The translations under genes and the position numbers were made by a program. Shown here piece after piece: positions 37,675 to 47,485 of a stretch of 64,000 nt of DNA; position 1 is the first letter of the stretch; every line of letters begins with the position of its first letter. Source of the stretch: Geodermatophilus siccatus (GTDB lineage: Bacteria > Actinomycetota > Actinomycetes > Mycobacteriales > Geodermatophilaceae); assembly GCF_900103785.1 (NCBI RefSeq), contig NZ_FNHE01000004.1:391550-455549 (forward strand). The letters run 5' to 3'. The notes under the pieces are model-generated. The model saw only the letters and a list, made by a program, of their open reading frames with translations. It made no database searches and was not told where the DNA came from.

Positions 37675-38463
37675 GTGACCGCCACGATGCCCGCCGCCGA
37701 CCCCGCGGTCGCCCGTGAGCACTACCGCGCCGGCCTGGCCGTCCCGTCGTCGGGCTGGGCGCCCGGCTACACCCAGGCCAACCTCGTCGTCGTCCCGCAG
37801 GACTGGGCCTACGACGTGCTGCTGTTCGGGCAGCGCAACCCGAAGCCGGTGCCCCTGCTCGACGTGACCGACGCGGGGTCGACGTCCACCGCGCTGGCGC
37901 CGGGGGCGGACCTGCGCACCGACCTGCCGCGCTACCGGGTGTGGCGGGACGGCGAGCTGGTCGACGAGCCGACCGACGTCGTCGACCTGTGGCGCGACGA
38001 CCTGGTGACCTTCCTCATCGGGTGCAGCTTCAGCTTCGAGACCGCGCTGCTGGACGCCGGTGTGCCGGTGCGCAACATCGAGCAGGGCCGCAACGTGTCG
38101 ATGTACCGCACGAACCGGGCCTGCCGCCCCGCCGGCCGGCTGTCCGGGCCGCTGGTGGTGTCGATGCGGCCGGTGCCCGGCGAGCTGGTGGCCGCCGCGG
38201 TGCAGGTGACCGCCCGGATGCCCCAGGTGCACGGGGCGCCGGTGCACGTCGGTGTGCCCGAGGCCCTGGGCATCGCCGACCTCGCCCGGCCGGACTTCGG
38301 CGACCCGGTCGAGCTCGCCGACGGCGACGTCCCGGTGTTCTGGGCCTGCGGGGTCACCCCGCAGGCGGCGCTCATGGCCTCCCGGCCGCCGTTCGCGATC
38401 ACCCACGCGCCGGGGCACATGTTCGTCACCGACGTCCCCGACGCGGTCTACCGGCAGAGCTGA
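37675..38463 (+). CDS. DUF1445 putative hydro-lyase (D-glutamate-cyclase-like)
   Basis: 262 residues from GTG 37675 with CGAGGAGGACCCC. Family landmarks: [75 protein letters not shown], and the end [21 protein letters not shown]1445 domain is part of the mitochondrial enzyme that turns D-glutamate into 5-oxo-D-proline. Placement opposite pxpABC fits a shared 5-oxoproline/glutamate pathway. Exact reaction in bacteria not shown. Confidence 0.88.
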   Translation: MTATMPAADPAVAREHYRAGLAVPSSGWAPGYTQANLVVVPQDWAYDVLLFGQRNPKPVPLLDVTDAGSTSTALAPGADLRTDLPRYRVWRDGELVDEPTDVVDLWRDDLVTFLIGCSFSFETALLDAGVPVRNIEQGRNVSMYRTNRACRPAGRLSGPLVVSMRPVPGELVAAAVQVTARMPQVHGAPVHVGVPEALGIADLARPDFGDPVELADGDVPVFWACGVTPQAALMASRPPFAITHAPGHMFVTDVPDAVYRQS

Positions 38464-38491
38464 GGCCCCGGCGTTCGGAACCGTCGGGAGC

Positions 38492-38546
38492 GGCCCCTCT
38501 GCAGGGACCCGCGCCGAGCCTGCGAGGCGTGGGGGCAGAGGGGTCC
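38492..38546. repeat. Dispersed palindromic repeat, copy B, between convergent genes
   Basis: Outer arms GGCCCCTCTGC and GCAGAGGGGTCC flank the GAGCCTGCGA centre, matching the repeat inside the pentapeptide gene (1719-1772). It begins 28 bp past the hydro-lyase stop and 6 bp past the argG stop, so it probably ends transcription both ways. Confidence 0.75.
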
Positions 38547-38552
38547 TTCTGC

Positions 38553-40151
<1,599 letters not shown>

Positions 40152-40694
40152 TCACCCCCGGACGACGTCGTAGCGGATGCAGACGAACTCGCCGTTGACC
40201 GCCTCCTCGGTGCGGACCAGCTCCAGCCGGCGCGGCAGCAGCGGCGCCCCGCCGCCGAGGGTCACCGGGGCGATCGAGACGACCACCTCGTCGAGCAGAC
40301 CCCGGTCGGCGAACTGGCCGGCGAGGTCGCCGCCGCCGACCACCCACACGTCACGGCCCCCGGCTGCCGCGACCATCTCCGCGTGCACCTCGGCGATCCC
40401 GTCGTCGCCGTCGGCCGCGGTGAACCGGATGTCCGCGTCCGGGTACGCGGTCAGCTGCCGGTGCGTGAACACCCACGCGGGCACGGTGTAGGCCCACGCG
40501 CCGGGGTCGTGCTCCTGCACCCACTGGTAGGTCGTCGCGCCCATCGCCAGCGCGCCGACCCGCTTCTCGAACTCCGCGTACCCCATCGGGCCGTGCTCGT
40601 CGGAGCGCCGGGAGAGCAGCCAGTCCAGCGAGTGGTGCTGGTCGGCGATGAAGCCGTCGAGGCTGGTCGCGGTGTAGTAGACGGTGCGCGTCAT
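40152..40694 (-). CDS. DHFR/RibD-like reductase family protein
   Basis: 180 residues from ATG 40694, overlapping the stop of the upstream gene by 4 bp. RibD C-terminal/DHFR fold: YYTATSLDGFIADQHHSLDW, LAMGATTYQWV, VWVVGGGDLAGQFADRGLLD and VTLGGGAPLLP. Such stand-alone proteins reduce unknown pterin- or flavin-like substrates with NADPH. Coupled translation suggests a link to the AraC/DinB protein. Confidence 0.85.
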   Translation of the reverse strand: MTRTVYYTATSLDGFIADQHHSLDWLLSRRSDEHGPMGYAEFEKRVGALAMGATTYQWVQEHDPGAWAYTVPAWVFTHRQLTAYPDADIRFTAADGDDGIAEVHAEMVAAAGGRDVWVVGGGDLAGQFADRGLLDEVVVSIAPVTLGGGAPLLPRRLELVRTEEAVNGEFVCIRYDVVRG

Positions 40695-41629
40695 CGGTCC
40701 CTCCTGGTGAGCCACTCGATGGGGTCCCCGGTGTCGACGGCCAGGCCGGCGTCCCGGAGCAGGTGGCGCACCAGCAGCCGCCGGTGCGCCGAGAAGGTGA
40801 GGACGTGGGCGACGACGCTGCCGAGGACGAAGGTCTCCGGCGGCTCGCACAGCGCGTCGACCAGCCGGTCGCCCCACGCACCCCGGCGGGCGACGTCCCG
40901 GACGGCGGCCAGCCAGCGGGGCGCCACGGCGTCGTGCCGGGCCAGCAGGGTGGCCGGGTCGTCGGCGCCGCGGGCGGGGTGCCCGGCGCCCTCGATCGAG
41001 GCCAGCCACACCTCCTTGCTCCACACCAGCGTGTCCAGGACCGCGGCGACCGACTCCTCGGGGCCGTCCCAGGGCAGCACCGAGAGCCCGGGCAGCCGGG
41101 CGCGGCGGTACTCACCCTCCGGGAGCGCCTTCGCGGCCTCGAGCAGGGCGCGGGTGTCCTCGACGTCGTGGTGCACCAGCAGGGCGGTCACCTCGTCCGG
41201 CGTGCCGCGCCGGCCCTCGTCGGCGACCCACAGCGAGGTCGGCGGGTGGAAGTGGATGCCGTTGGGCGCCGGCAGCCAGTGCTCGTCGCGGGTGCGCGGG
41301 CGGTCGTCGTCCGGCGTGCCGGGGGAGCGGCCGTAGGCGCGGGCGAAGGCGCGGGCGAAGCCCTCGACCGACTCGTACCCGGCGGCGAAGGCGGCCGCGG
41401 TGACGCTCGACCCCTCGCGCAGCTGCCACGCCGCCCGTTCCAGCAGGACCCGGCGGCGCAGGGCCACCGGCGGCTCCCCGGCGCCCCGGCTCACCTGCCG
41501 GGCGAAGTACCAGGGGCTGGCGAAGGCGTCGCCGGCCATGTCGGGCAGCGTGCGGTTGTCCTCGTCGAGGACGGCGTCGAGCAGTTCGCGGAGTCGGTCC
41601 CGTCCGGGGAGGGGGTCGTCGTCGGCCAC
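40691..41629 (-). CDS. AraC-type HTH fused to a DinB-like domain
   Basis: 312 residues from GTG 41629. Residues ~10-105 read as an AraC/XylS DNA-binding domain (SPWYFARQVSRG, SSVTAAAFAAGYESVEGFAR, RAYGRSPG). The rest fits a DinB/YfiT-like four-helix bundle (VHHDVEDTRALLEAAK, DTLVWSKEVWLASIEGAGHP, SVVAHVLTFSAHRRLLVRHL) with spaced His residues that could bind metal. It may sense a thiol or small molecule and regulate the coupled reductase; inference. Confidence 0.75.
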   Translation of the reverse strand: MADDDPLPGRDRLRELLDAVLDEDNRTLPDMAGDAFASPWYFARQVSRGAGEPPVALRRRVLLERAAWQLREGSSVTAAAFAAGYESVEGFARAFARAYGRSPGTPDDDRPRTRDEHWLPAPNGIHFHPPTSLWVADEGRRGTPDEVTALLVHHDVEDTRALLEAAKALPEGEYRRARLPGLSVLPWDGPEESVAAVLDTLVWSKEVWLASIEGAGHPARGADDPATLLARHDAVAPRWLAAVRDVARRGAWGDRLVDALCEPPETFVLGSVVAHVLTFSAHRRLLVRHLLRDAGLAVDTGDPIEWLTRRDR

Positions 41630-41759
41630 GTCAGCGAGTCTGGCCGGGGACGGCGGCCTCGCGCCCGACCGTTCTTGCCCTCCTGTCCCGCCCCCTGCGC
41701 CACCGCCCGCCCGACCCCGCCGGTTCGTGCGCACCCGCCGCCCACCGCAGACTGGCGAC

Positions 41760-42626
41760 ATGTCGACACCGGTGGTGACGGTCCTCGGTACGGGCACGAT
41801 GGGCGCGGGGATGGTGCGGTCGCTGCGCCGAGCGGGCCTGCCCATCCGCACGTGGAACCGGGACACCGCCAAGGCCCGGGCGCTGACCGACACCGGCGCG
41901 GAGGCGTTCGACTCACCGGCCGAGGCAGCGGACGGCGCGGACGTCGTCCTGACCATGCTGCTGGACGCCGACGCCGTCCTCGACGTCGTCCGGCAGGCGT
42001 CACCAGCGGCCGGCACCGTGTGGCTGCAGACCTCGACCGTCGGGCTGGAGGGCGCCGACAGGACGGTCGCCGCGGCCCGGGAGCTGGACCTGGTGCTGGT
42101 CGACTGCCCCGTCCTCGGCACCAAGGAGCCCGCCGAGAAGGGGGCGCTGGTGCTGCTCGCCTCGGGCCCGGAGGAGGTCCGGGACCGGCTGGCCCCGGTG
42201 CTCGACGCGCTCGGGTCGAAGACCCTGTGGCTCGGCGAGGCCGGGGCCGGCAGCCGGCTGAAGATGGTCTGCAACGCCTGGCTGTTCATGGTCACCGCCG
42301 GCGTGGCCCAGTCGGTGGCGCTGGCCCGCGGGCTCGGGCTGGACCCGCGCGACTTCCTCGCCGCGATCGAGGGCGGCCCGCTGGACACCCCGTACGCGCA
42401 CCTCAAGGCCGGCCTGATGCTCGACGGCGAGTACCCGGTCAGCTTCGCCCTCACCGGGGCGGCCAAGGACGCGCGGCTGATCCGGGCGGCCCTGCAGGCC
42501 ACGGGTGTCCCCGACCGGCTCACCGCCGCGGTGCTGGCGACGATGGACACGGCGGCCGAGCGGCTACCCGACCCGTCGGCGGCCGACGTCGCGGCCGTCG
42601 TGGAGGGCCTGGCGCCCCGCCGGTGA
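41760..42626 (+). CDS. 3-Hydroxyisobutyrate-dehydrogenase-family NAD(P) oxidoreductase
   Basis: 288 residues from ATG 41760. Rossmann motif VTVLGTGTMGAGMVRSLRRA, then DCPVLGTKEPAEKGALVLLA (the DAPVSGG-like substrate loop), and the catalytic Lys region GSRLKMVCNAWLFM. Family enzymes oxidise beta-hydroxyacids or reduce imines and semialdehydes. The substrate is not predictable. Divergent from the AraC/DinB gene. Confidence 0.88.
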   Translation: MSTPVVTVLGTGTMGAGMVRSLRRAGLPIRTWNRDTAKARALTDTGAEAFDSPAEAADGADVVLTMLLDADAVLDVVRQASPAAGTVWLQTSTVGLEGADRTVAAARELDLVLVDCPVLGTKEPAEKGALVLLASGPEEVRDRLAPVLDALGSKTLWLGEAGAGSRLKMVCNAWLFMVTAGVAQSVALARGLGLDPRDFLAAIEGGPLDTPYAHLKAGLMLDGEYPVSFALTGAAKDARLIRAALQATGVPDRLTAAVLATMDTAAERLPDPSAADVAAVVEGLAPRR

Positions 42627-42703
42627 CCTGGCCTCGATCGGGGGTCGGCTCCGTCTCGGGGGCGGCCTGAGCGTGCGGGGGGTGGGGAGGACGGGGTCCG
42701 TGC

Positions 42704-43117
42704 TCAGCCGGCGATGGTCTGGCGTTCCGGCTCGGTCCAGACGATCACCCGCTCGGTCGTGATGTTCTCGGCGGGGTAGGGCTTGCCGTCGTACTTCTGG
42801 GACAGCTCGTCGATCTGGTCGCGGGCGCGCTGGCCGCGCTCGGTCTCGACGACGCGGCCGCGGACCTCCGCGTAGCGGTACGGGTTCTGCTCGTCCCGGA
42901 TGGCCAGGGTCACCCGCGGGTCCCGCTCGAGGTCCCGGAACTCCTGCCGGTGCGGACCGGTGTTGACGAACAACCCGTCCCCCTCGACGCCGACCCAGAT
43001 GTACTGGGTCCGGATGTGTCCGCTCGGCATACGGGTGCTGATCGCGGCGTAGTCGGGGCCGCTGGCCGGCTCGCGGGTGGTGGAGTGCAGGTCGGGACCG
43101 TCCTGGGTGCCAGCCAC
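42704..43117 (-). CDS. PPOX-class split-barrel flavin/F420-dependent protein
   Basis: 137 residues if GTG 43117 is used; no good ribosome-binding site is visible and the start is uncertain. The core reads PDYAAISTRMPSGHIRTQYI, GDGLFVNTGPHRQEFRDLER and RVTLAIRDEQNPYRYAEVRG, typical of actinobacterial PPOX proteins that bind F420 or FMN. Role unknown. Divergent from the glycosyltransferase operon. Confidence 0.8.
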   Translation of the reverse strand: MAGTQDGPDLHSTTREPASGPDYAAISTRMPSGHIRTQYIWVGVEGDGLFVNTGPHRQEFRDLERDPRVTLAIRDEQNPYRYAEVRGRVVETERGQRARDQIDELSQKYDGKPYPAENITTERVIVWTEPERQTIAG

Positions 43118-43288
43118 GGGACGCGCGCCCCGGTCCGCCGCCCGGAACGCACCCAGGGTCGGCTCGCGGCTGCGGAACACCCGCGAGCCCGGGAGGAAGG
43201 CGCTGTGCTCCAGGCCACACGGGGGTGCGAGGGGCGATAGCTTCCACGTCCCGGAGCCCACGGGGCCCACCGACCACGGGGGACGCCG

Positions 43289-44407
43289 ATGACCGCCTGC
43301 CGTTCGATCTGCTTCTACACGCCGTCGACCGACCCCTCGGGGATGGGCGCGCACATGGTGGACCTGATCGCCGAGTTCGCCGGGACGGCCGACGTGGCGC
43401 TGATGATGAGGCCGACGGTGGGCGGCCGGCGGTTGCTGGACCGCGCCGCCGAGCTGGGCGCCCGCACCGTGGAGCTGCCCTCACCCCGTGACCCCGGCTT
43501 CTCCGCCGTGGTGTCGGACTCCCTCGTCACCTCGCCCGCCGACGTCTTCCACTGTCACGTGGGCACCGGCTGCGAGGACTGGGACGGCGTGCGCCTCGCC
43601 CGCCGCGCCGGGTGCCCGGCGGTCGTGCAGAGCCAGCACCTGCCCTACCTGGTGTCCTCCCCGCGCAAGCGGCGGGCCTTCCACCACGCGATCGAGGAGG
43701 TCGACCGGCTCATCGCGGTCTCGGAGGGGCTGCGGCGCACCTACTCCCGGATCGGCGTCCCCCCGGAGCGGCTGACCACCGTGCCCAACGGCGTGGCCCC
43801 GCTCGCCGACCGGATCGGCCGGGAGGCCGCCCGCGCCGCCCTGGGCCTGGACCCGCGGCAGCCCGTCGTCCTCACCGTGGGCCGGCTGACCCACATGAAG
43901 GGCCAGTGGCACCTGGTCGACGCCGTCCCCGGCCTGCTGGGGCGGTTCCCGGACCTCGCCGTCGTGCTGGTCGGCGACGGACCGCTGCGCGAGGCGCTGG
44001 AGAAGCGGGCCGCCGGGCTCGGCGTGGGCGGCGCCGTCCGGTTCCCCGGTCACCGGGGCGACGCCCGGCAGCTGCTGGCCGCGGCCGACGTGTTCGTGCT
44101 GCCCTCGCGGCACGAGGGCCTGCCCCTGGTGGCGCTGGAGGCGATGGAGGAGGGGCTCCCGGTGGTGGGCACCCGCGTGATCGGCACCGAGGAGGTCGTC
44201 GAGGACGGCGTCACCGGCGCGCTGGTGCGGGCGGGGGACCCCGCCGCCCTGGGGGCGGCCCTGGCGCGGCTGCTCGCCGACCCCGCGCTCCGGCGCCGCC
44301 AGGGCGACGCCGGGCGGCGCCGGTACCTGGCCGGGTTCACCCGGGAGCGGATGGCCAGGGACACCGCAGCGGTCTACGAGTCGGTCCTGCGCGGGGCGCT
44401 GTGGTGA
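43289..44407 (+). CDS. Glycosyltransferase family 4 (first gene of glycan operon)
   Basis: 372 residues from ATG 43289. GT-B fold: donor domain motifs VVLTVGRLTHMKGQWHLVDA, VLVGDGPLREALEKRA and the EX7E-like PSRHEGLPLVALEAMEEGLP. It transfers a sugar from an activated donor to an unknown acceptor in the cytoplasm. The GTG of the next gene overlaps its stop by 4 bp. No signal peptide or membrane segment. Confidence 0.88.
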   Translation: MTACRSICFYTPSTDPSGMGAHMVDLIAEFAGTADVALMMRPTVGGRRLLDRAAELGARTVELPSPRDPGFSAVVSDSLVTSPADVFHCHVGTGCEDWDGVRLARRAGCPAVVQSQHLPYLVSSPRKRRAFHHAIEEVDRLIAVSEGLRRTYSRIGVPPERLTTVPNGVAPLADRIGREAARAALGLDPRQPVVLTVGRLTHMKGQWHLVDAVPGLLGRFPDLAVVLVGDGPLREALEKRAAGLGVGGAVRFPGHRGDARQLLAAADVFVLPSRHEGLPLVALEAMEEGLPVVGTRVIGTEEVVEDGVTGALVRAGDPAALGAALARLLADPALRRRQGDAGRRRYLAGFTRERMARDTAAVYESVLRGALW

Positions 44408-45372
44408 CCCGCCTGCGGGTCGGCGTCGTCGGCACGGGCTTCATCGCCGGCCGGCACCTGGGCGCGCTCGCCGGCTTCGACGACGTGGCGGTCGTCGCGG
44501 TCGCCGACGCCGTCCCCGCGCGGGCCGAGGAGGCCGCCGCGCGCTCCGGCGCGCGGCCGTACCCGGACGGGACCGCGCTCCTGGAGACCGAGGAGCTGGA
44601 CGCCGTCTGGCTGTGCGTCCCGCCGTTCGCCCACGGGCCTTTGGAGGCCGCGGCGGTCGCCCGGGGCCTGCCGTTCTTCGTGGAGAAGCCGCTGGGGCCG
44701 GACCTGGCCACCGCCGAGGCGATCGGGGCCGAGGTCGCGGCGGCCGGGCTGACCACCGCCGTCGGCTACCACTGGCGGCACCTGGGGCTCGTGCACCGGG
44801 CGCAGGAGCTGCTGCGGGACCGACCCGTGCAGCTGGTGACCGGTGCCTGGCTGGACCGCACGCCCGGTGCGCCGTGGTGGTCGCGCCGGGCGGCCTCGGG
44901 CGGGCAGGTCGTCGAGCAGACCACCCACCTGTTCGACCTCGCCCGGCTGCTCGCCGGCGAGGTCGACACCGTCGCCGCGGTCGAGCGGGCCGCGCCCGAG
45001 GGCGACGTCCCGGCCGCCTCCACCACGCTGCTGACCTTCGCCTCGGGCGCGGTGGGGAGCATCTCCTCGGCGCGGGTCCTCGGCCGCCGCCACTCCGTCG
45101 GGCTGCAGCTGGTCACCGAGGGGCTCGCCGTGGAGGTGACAGAGCGCGGCCTGTCCGACCACCAGCTGCGCGTCTCCGGCGCCGAGGGGGAGGAGACCAC
45201 CGGCTCCGCCGAGGACCCCATCGCCGCCGAGGACCGGGAGTTCCTCGACGTGCTCCTCGGGGCGGCCCCCGGAGTGCGGGTCCCCTACGCCGAGGGGCTG
45301 CGCTCGCACGCCCTGGCCTGCGCTGCCGACCGGGCGGGGCGTGAGGGCGGGCCCGTCCGGCTCCGGGACTGA
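44404..45372 (+). CDS. Gfo/Idh/MocA oxidoreductase, copy A
   Basis: 322 residues from GTG 44404. NAD(P) motif RVGVVGTGFIAGRHLGALAG, the family Lys in FFVEKPLGPDLATAEA, AVGYHWRHLG, and GGQVVEQTTHLFDLARLL with the likely catalytic His. These enzymes oxidise or reduce sugars and cyclitols. It is clearly paralogous to the next gene. Sits between a glycosyltransferase and copy B. Confidence 0.88.
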   Translation: MTRLRVGVVGTGFIAGRHLGALAGFDDVAVVAVADAVPARAEEAAARSGARPYPDGTALLETEELDAVWLCVPPFAHGPLEAAAVARGLPFFVEKPLGPDLATAEAIGAEVAAAGLTTAVGYHWRHLGLVHRAQELLRDRPVQLVTGAWLDRTPGAPWWSRRAASGGQVVEQTTHLFDLARLLAGEVDTVAAVERAAPEGDVPAASTTLLTFASGAVGSISSARVLGRRHSVGLQLVTEGLAVEVTERGLSDHQLRVSGAEGEETTGSAEDPIAAEDREFLDVLLGAAPGVRVPYAEGLRSHALACAADRAGREGGPVRLRD

Positions 45373-45411
45373 CGAGGGTTGCCGCCCGGCCGGCCCGGGC
45401 AGGAGGCGGAC

Positions 45412-46362
45412 ATGACGACGAGGATCGGCCTGGTCGGAGCCGGGTTCATCGCCGGTCGGCACCTCGACGCGCTCACCTCCATCGAGGGCGTGACCGTCGC
45501 CGGGATCGCCGACCCGCGCGCCGACCGGGCCGAGGTGCTCGCCGCCCGCGCGGGGGCCGCGGCCTACGCGCACTGGGCGGACCTGCTCGACGTGGAGCGC
45601 CTGGACGCGCTGTGGGTCTGCGTCCCGCCGCACGCGCACGGCGAGGTCGAGTCGGCGGCCGTCGAGCGCGGGCTGCCGCTGTTCGTCGAGAAGCCGCTGG
45701 CGACCGACCTCGCGACCGCGGAGGCGCTGGCCGACCGCATCGACGCCGCCGGCCTGCTCACCGCCGTCGGCTACCACTGGCGCTACCTCGACACCCTCGA
45801 GATGGCGCGCGACCTGCTCGCCGGGGCGCCGGCCCGCATGGTGCTCGGCACGTGGCTGGACAAGGCGCCGCGGGTGGACTGGTGGGCGCGGCAGGACGGC
45901 TCCGGCGGGCAGACCGTCGAGCAGGCCACCCACCTCTTCGACGTCGCCCGGGTGCTGGTCGGGGAGGTCGAGGGCGGCTGGGCCACCGGCTCGCGCTCGC
46001 CCGACGGCCCCGGCGACATCCTCGACGTCTGCACCGCCGCGCTGCGCTTCGAGGGCGGCGCGGTCGGGTCCTTCTCCAACAGCTGCCTGCTGCCCCGCGC
46101 GCACCGGATCGGCGTCGAGCTGGTCGCTCCCGGCCTGGGGCTGTGGCTCACCGAGCACCGGCTGGTGGTCACCGACGCCGACGGCGAGCGCACGATCGAC
46201 CGCGACGTCGACCCCTTCGAGGCCGAGGACCGCGCCTTCGTCGCCGCCGTCCGGGGCGAGGGGCACGACGTCCGGACGCCGTACCGCGAGGCGCTGCGCA
46301 CCCACCGGCTGGCGGTCGCCGTCGCCAGGGCGGCCGCCGACGGCGGGGCGGTGCAGCTGTGA
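45412..46362 (+). CDS. Gfo/Idh/MocA oxidoreductase, copy B
   Basis: 316 residues from ATG 45412 with AGGAGGCGGAC. RIGLVGAGFIAGRHLDALTS, LFVEKPLATDLATAEALADR, AVGYHWRYLD and GGQTVEQATHLFDVARVL align block for block with copy A, pointing to tandem duplication. Differences at the C-terminus suggest a different substrate or a heteromeric enzyme. Its stop overlaps the next gene by 4 bp. Confidence 0.88.
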   Translation: MTTRIGLVGAGFIAGRHLDALTSIEGVTVAGIADPRADRAEVLAARAGAAAYAHWADLLDVERLDALWVCVPPHAHGEVESAAVERGLPLFVEKPLATDLATAEALADRIDAAGLLTAVGYHWRYLDTLEMARDLLAGAPARMVLGTWLDKAPRVDWWARQDGSGGQTVEQATHLFDVARVLVGEVEGGWATGSRSPDGPGDILDVCTAALRFEGGAVGSFSNSCLLPRAHRIGVELVAPGLGLWLTEHRLVVTDADGERTIDRDVDPFEAEDRAFVAAVRGEGHDVRTPYREALRTHRLAVAVARAAADGGAVQL

Positions 46363-47480
46363 GCCGCGCGGTCCGCAGCATCGGCGTCGTCGAGCCGGGG
46401 CGGCCGGCGATCCTGGACCTCGAGGAGCCCGACCCCGGCCCCGGGCAGGCGTGGGTGCGCACCGAGTGGAGCGGGATCAGCGCCGGCACCGAGGTGGCGC
46501 TGGTCCGCGGCACCGACCCGCACCACATGCTGCACTGGGACCCCGACCTGCGCTCGTTCGACGACGCCGGCCCGCCCGCCGCCTACCCGGTGGCCGGCCT
46601 GGGCTACATGGAGGTCGGCCGGGTCACCGAGAGCCGCACCCCCGACCTGGCCGAGGGGCAGCTGGTCGCCATGGCCTACGGGCACCGCACCGGCACCTGC
46701 GCCGACCCGTCGGTCAAGCCGGTCATCCCGGTGCCCGACGACCTCGACCCGCTGCTGGGCGTCTACCTGGCCCAGATGGGGCCGATCTGCGTCAACGGGC
46801 TGCTGCACGCCGCCGCCGACGTCGCCGGACCGGGTGCGGGCGTCGACGCCGGGGTGCGCGACCGGCACGTGCTGGTCACCGGTGCCGGGGTCATCGGGCT
46901 GCTCAGCGCGATGCTCGCCGTGCAGCACGGGGCCGCGGACGTCGTCGTCGCCGAGCCCTCCGCCGAGCGGCGCGCGGTCGCCGAGGCGCTCGGCCTGACC
47001 ACCCTCGCGGACGGCGCCGCTGCCGAGCCCGCCTCCCCGGCCTGGCGCGCGGTCAAGGAGCGCTGGCGGCACGGGCCGGGGGACGCCGGCGCCGACGTCG
47101 TGCTGCAGTGCCGCGGGCACGATGCCGCGCTGGCCACCGGCCTCAAGGCGCTGCGCCCGCAGGGCACGGTCGTCGACCTGGGCTTCTACCAGGCCGGCGC
47201 CGAGGCGGTGCGGCTCGGCGAGGAGTTCCACCACAACGGCCTGGCGGTGGTCTGCGCGCAGATCGGCCGGGTGCCGCGGGGCATGGCCGGTGCCTGGCCG
47301 AGGACGGCGCTGGCGGAGGTCACCCTCGACCTGCTGCGCCGGCGAGGGGACGACGTCCGCCGGCACCTGGTCACCGACGTCCTGCCGTTCGAGGAGGGGC
47401 CGCGGCTGCTCGCCGACCTCGCCGGCCGCCGGCTGGCCGCGCCGCCGCTGCAGGCCGTGCTGCGCTTCGACGTCCCCTGA
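46359..47480 (+). CDS. MDR-family dehydrogenase without the usual zinc ligands
   Basis: 373 residues from GTG 46359. Medium-chain dehydrogenase layout with a Rossmann motif HVLVTGAGVIGLLSAMLAVQ, but the position of the catalytic Cys reads WSGISAGTE and no GHE or Cys4 lobe is present. This resembles the bi-domain/BchC-like subgroup (SxISAGTE) found in polysaccharide clusters. A sugar or cyclitol redox step next to the Gfo/Idh/MocA pair is the best guess. Confidence 0.82.
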   Translation: MSRAVRSIGVVEPGRPAILDLEEPDPGPGQAWVRTEWSGISAGTEVALVRGTDPHHMLHWDPDLRSFDDAGPPAAYPVAGLGYMEVGRVTESRTPDLAEGQLVAMAYGHRTGTCADPSVKPVIPVPDDLDPLLGVYLAQMGPICVNGLLHAAADVAGPGAGVDAGVRDRHVLVTGAGVIGLLSAMLAVQHGAADVVVAEPSAERRAVAEALGLTTLADGAAAEPASPAWRAVKERWRHGPGDAGADVVLQCRGHDAALATGLKALRPQGTVVDLGFYQAGAEAVRLGEEFHHNGLAVVCAQIGRVPRGMAGAWPRTALAEVTLDLLRRRGDDVRRHLVTDVLPFEEGPRLLADLAGRRLAAPPLQAVLRFDVP

Positions 47481-47485
47481 TCGCC

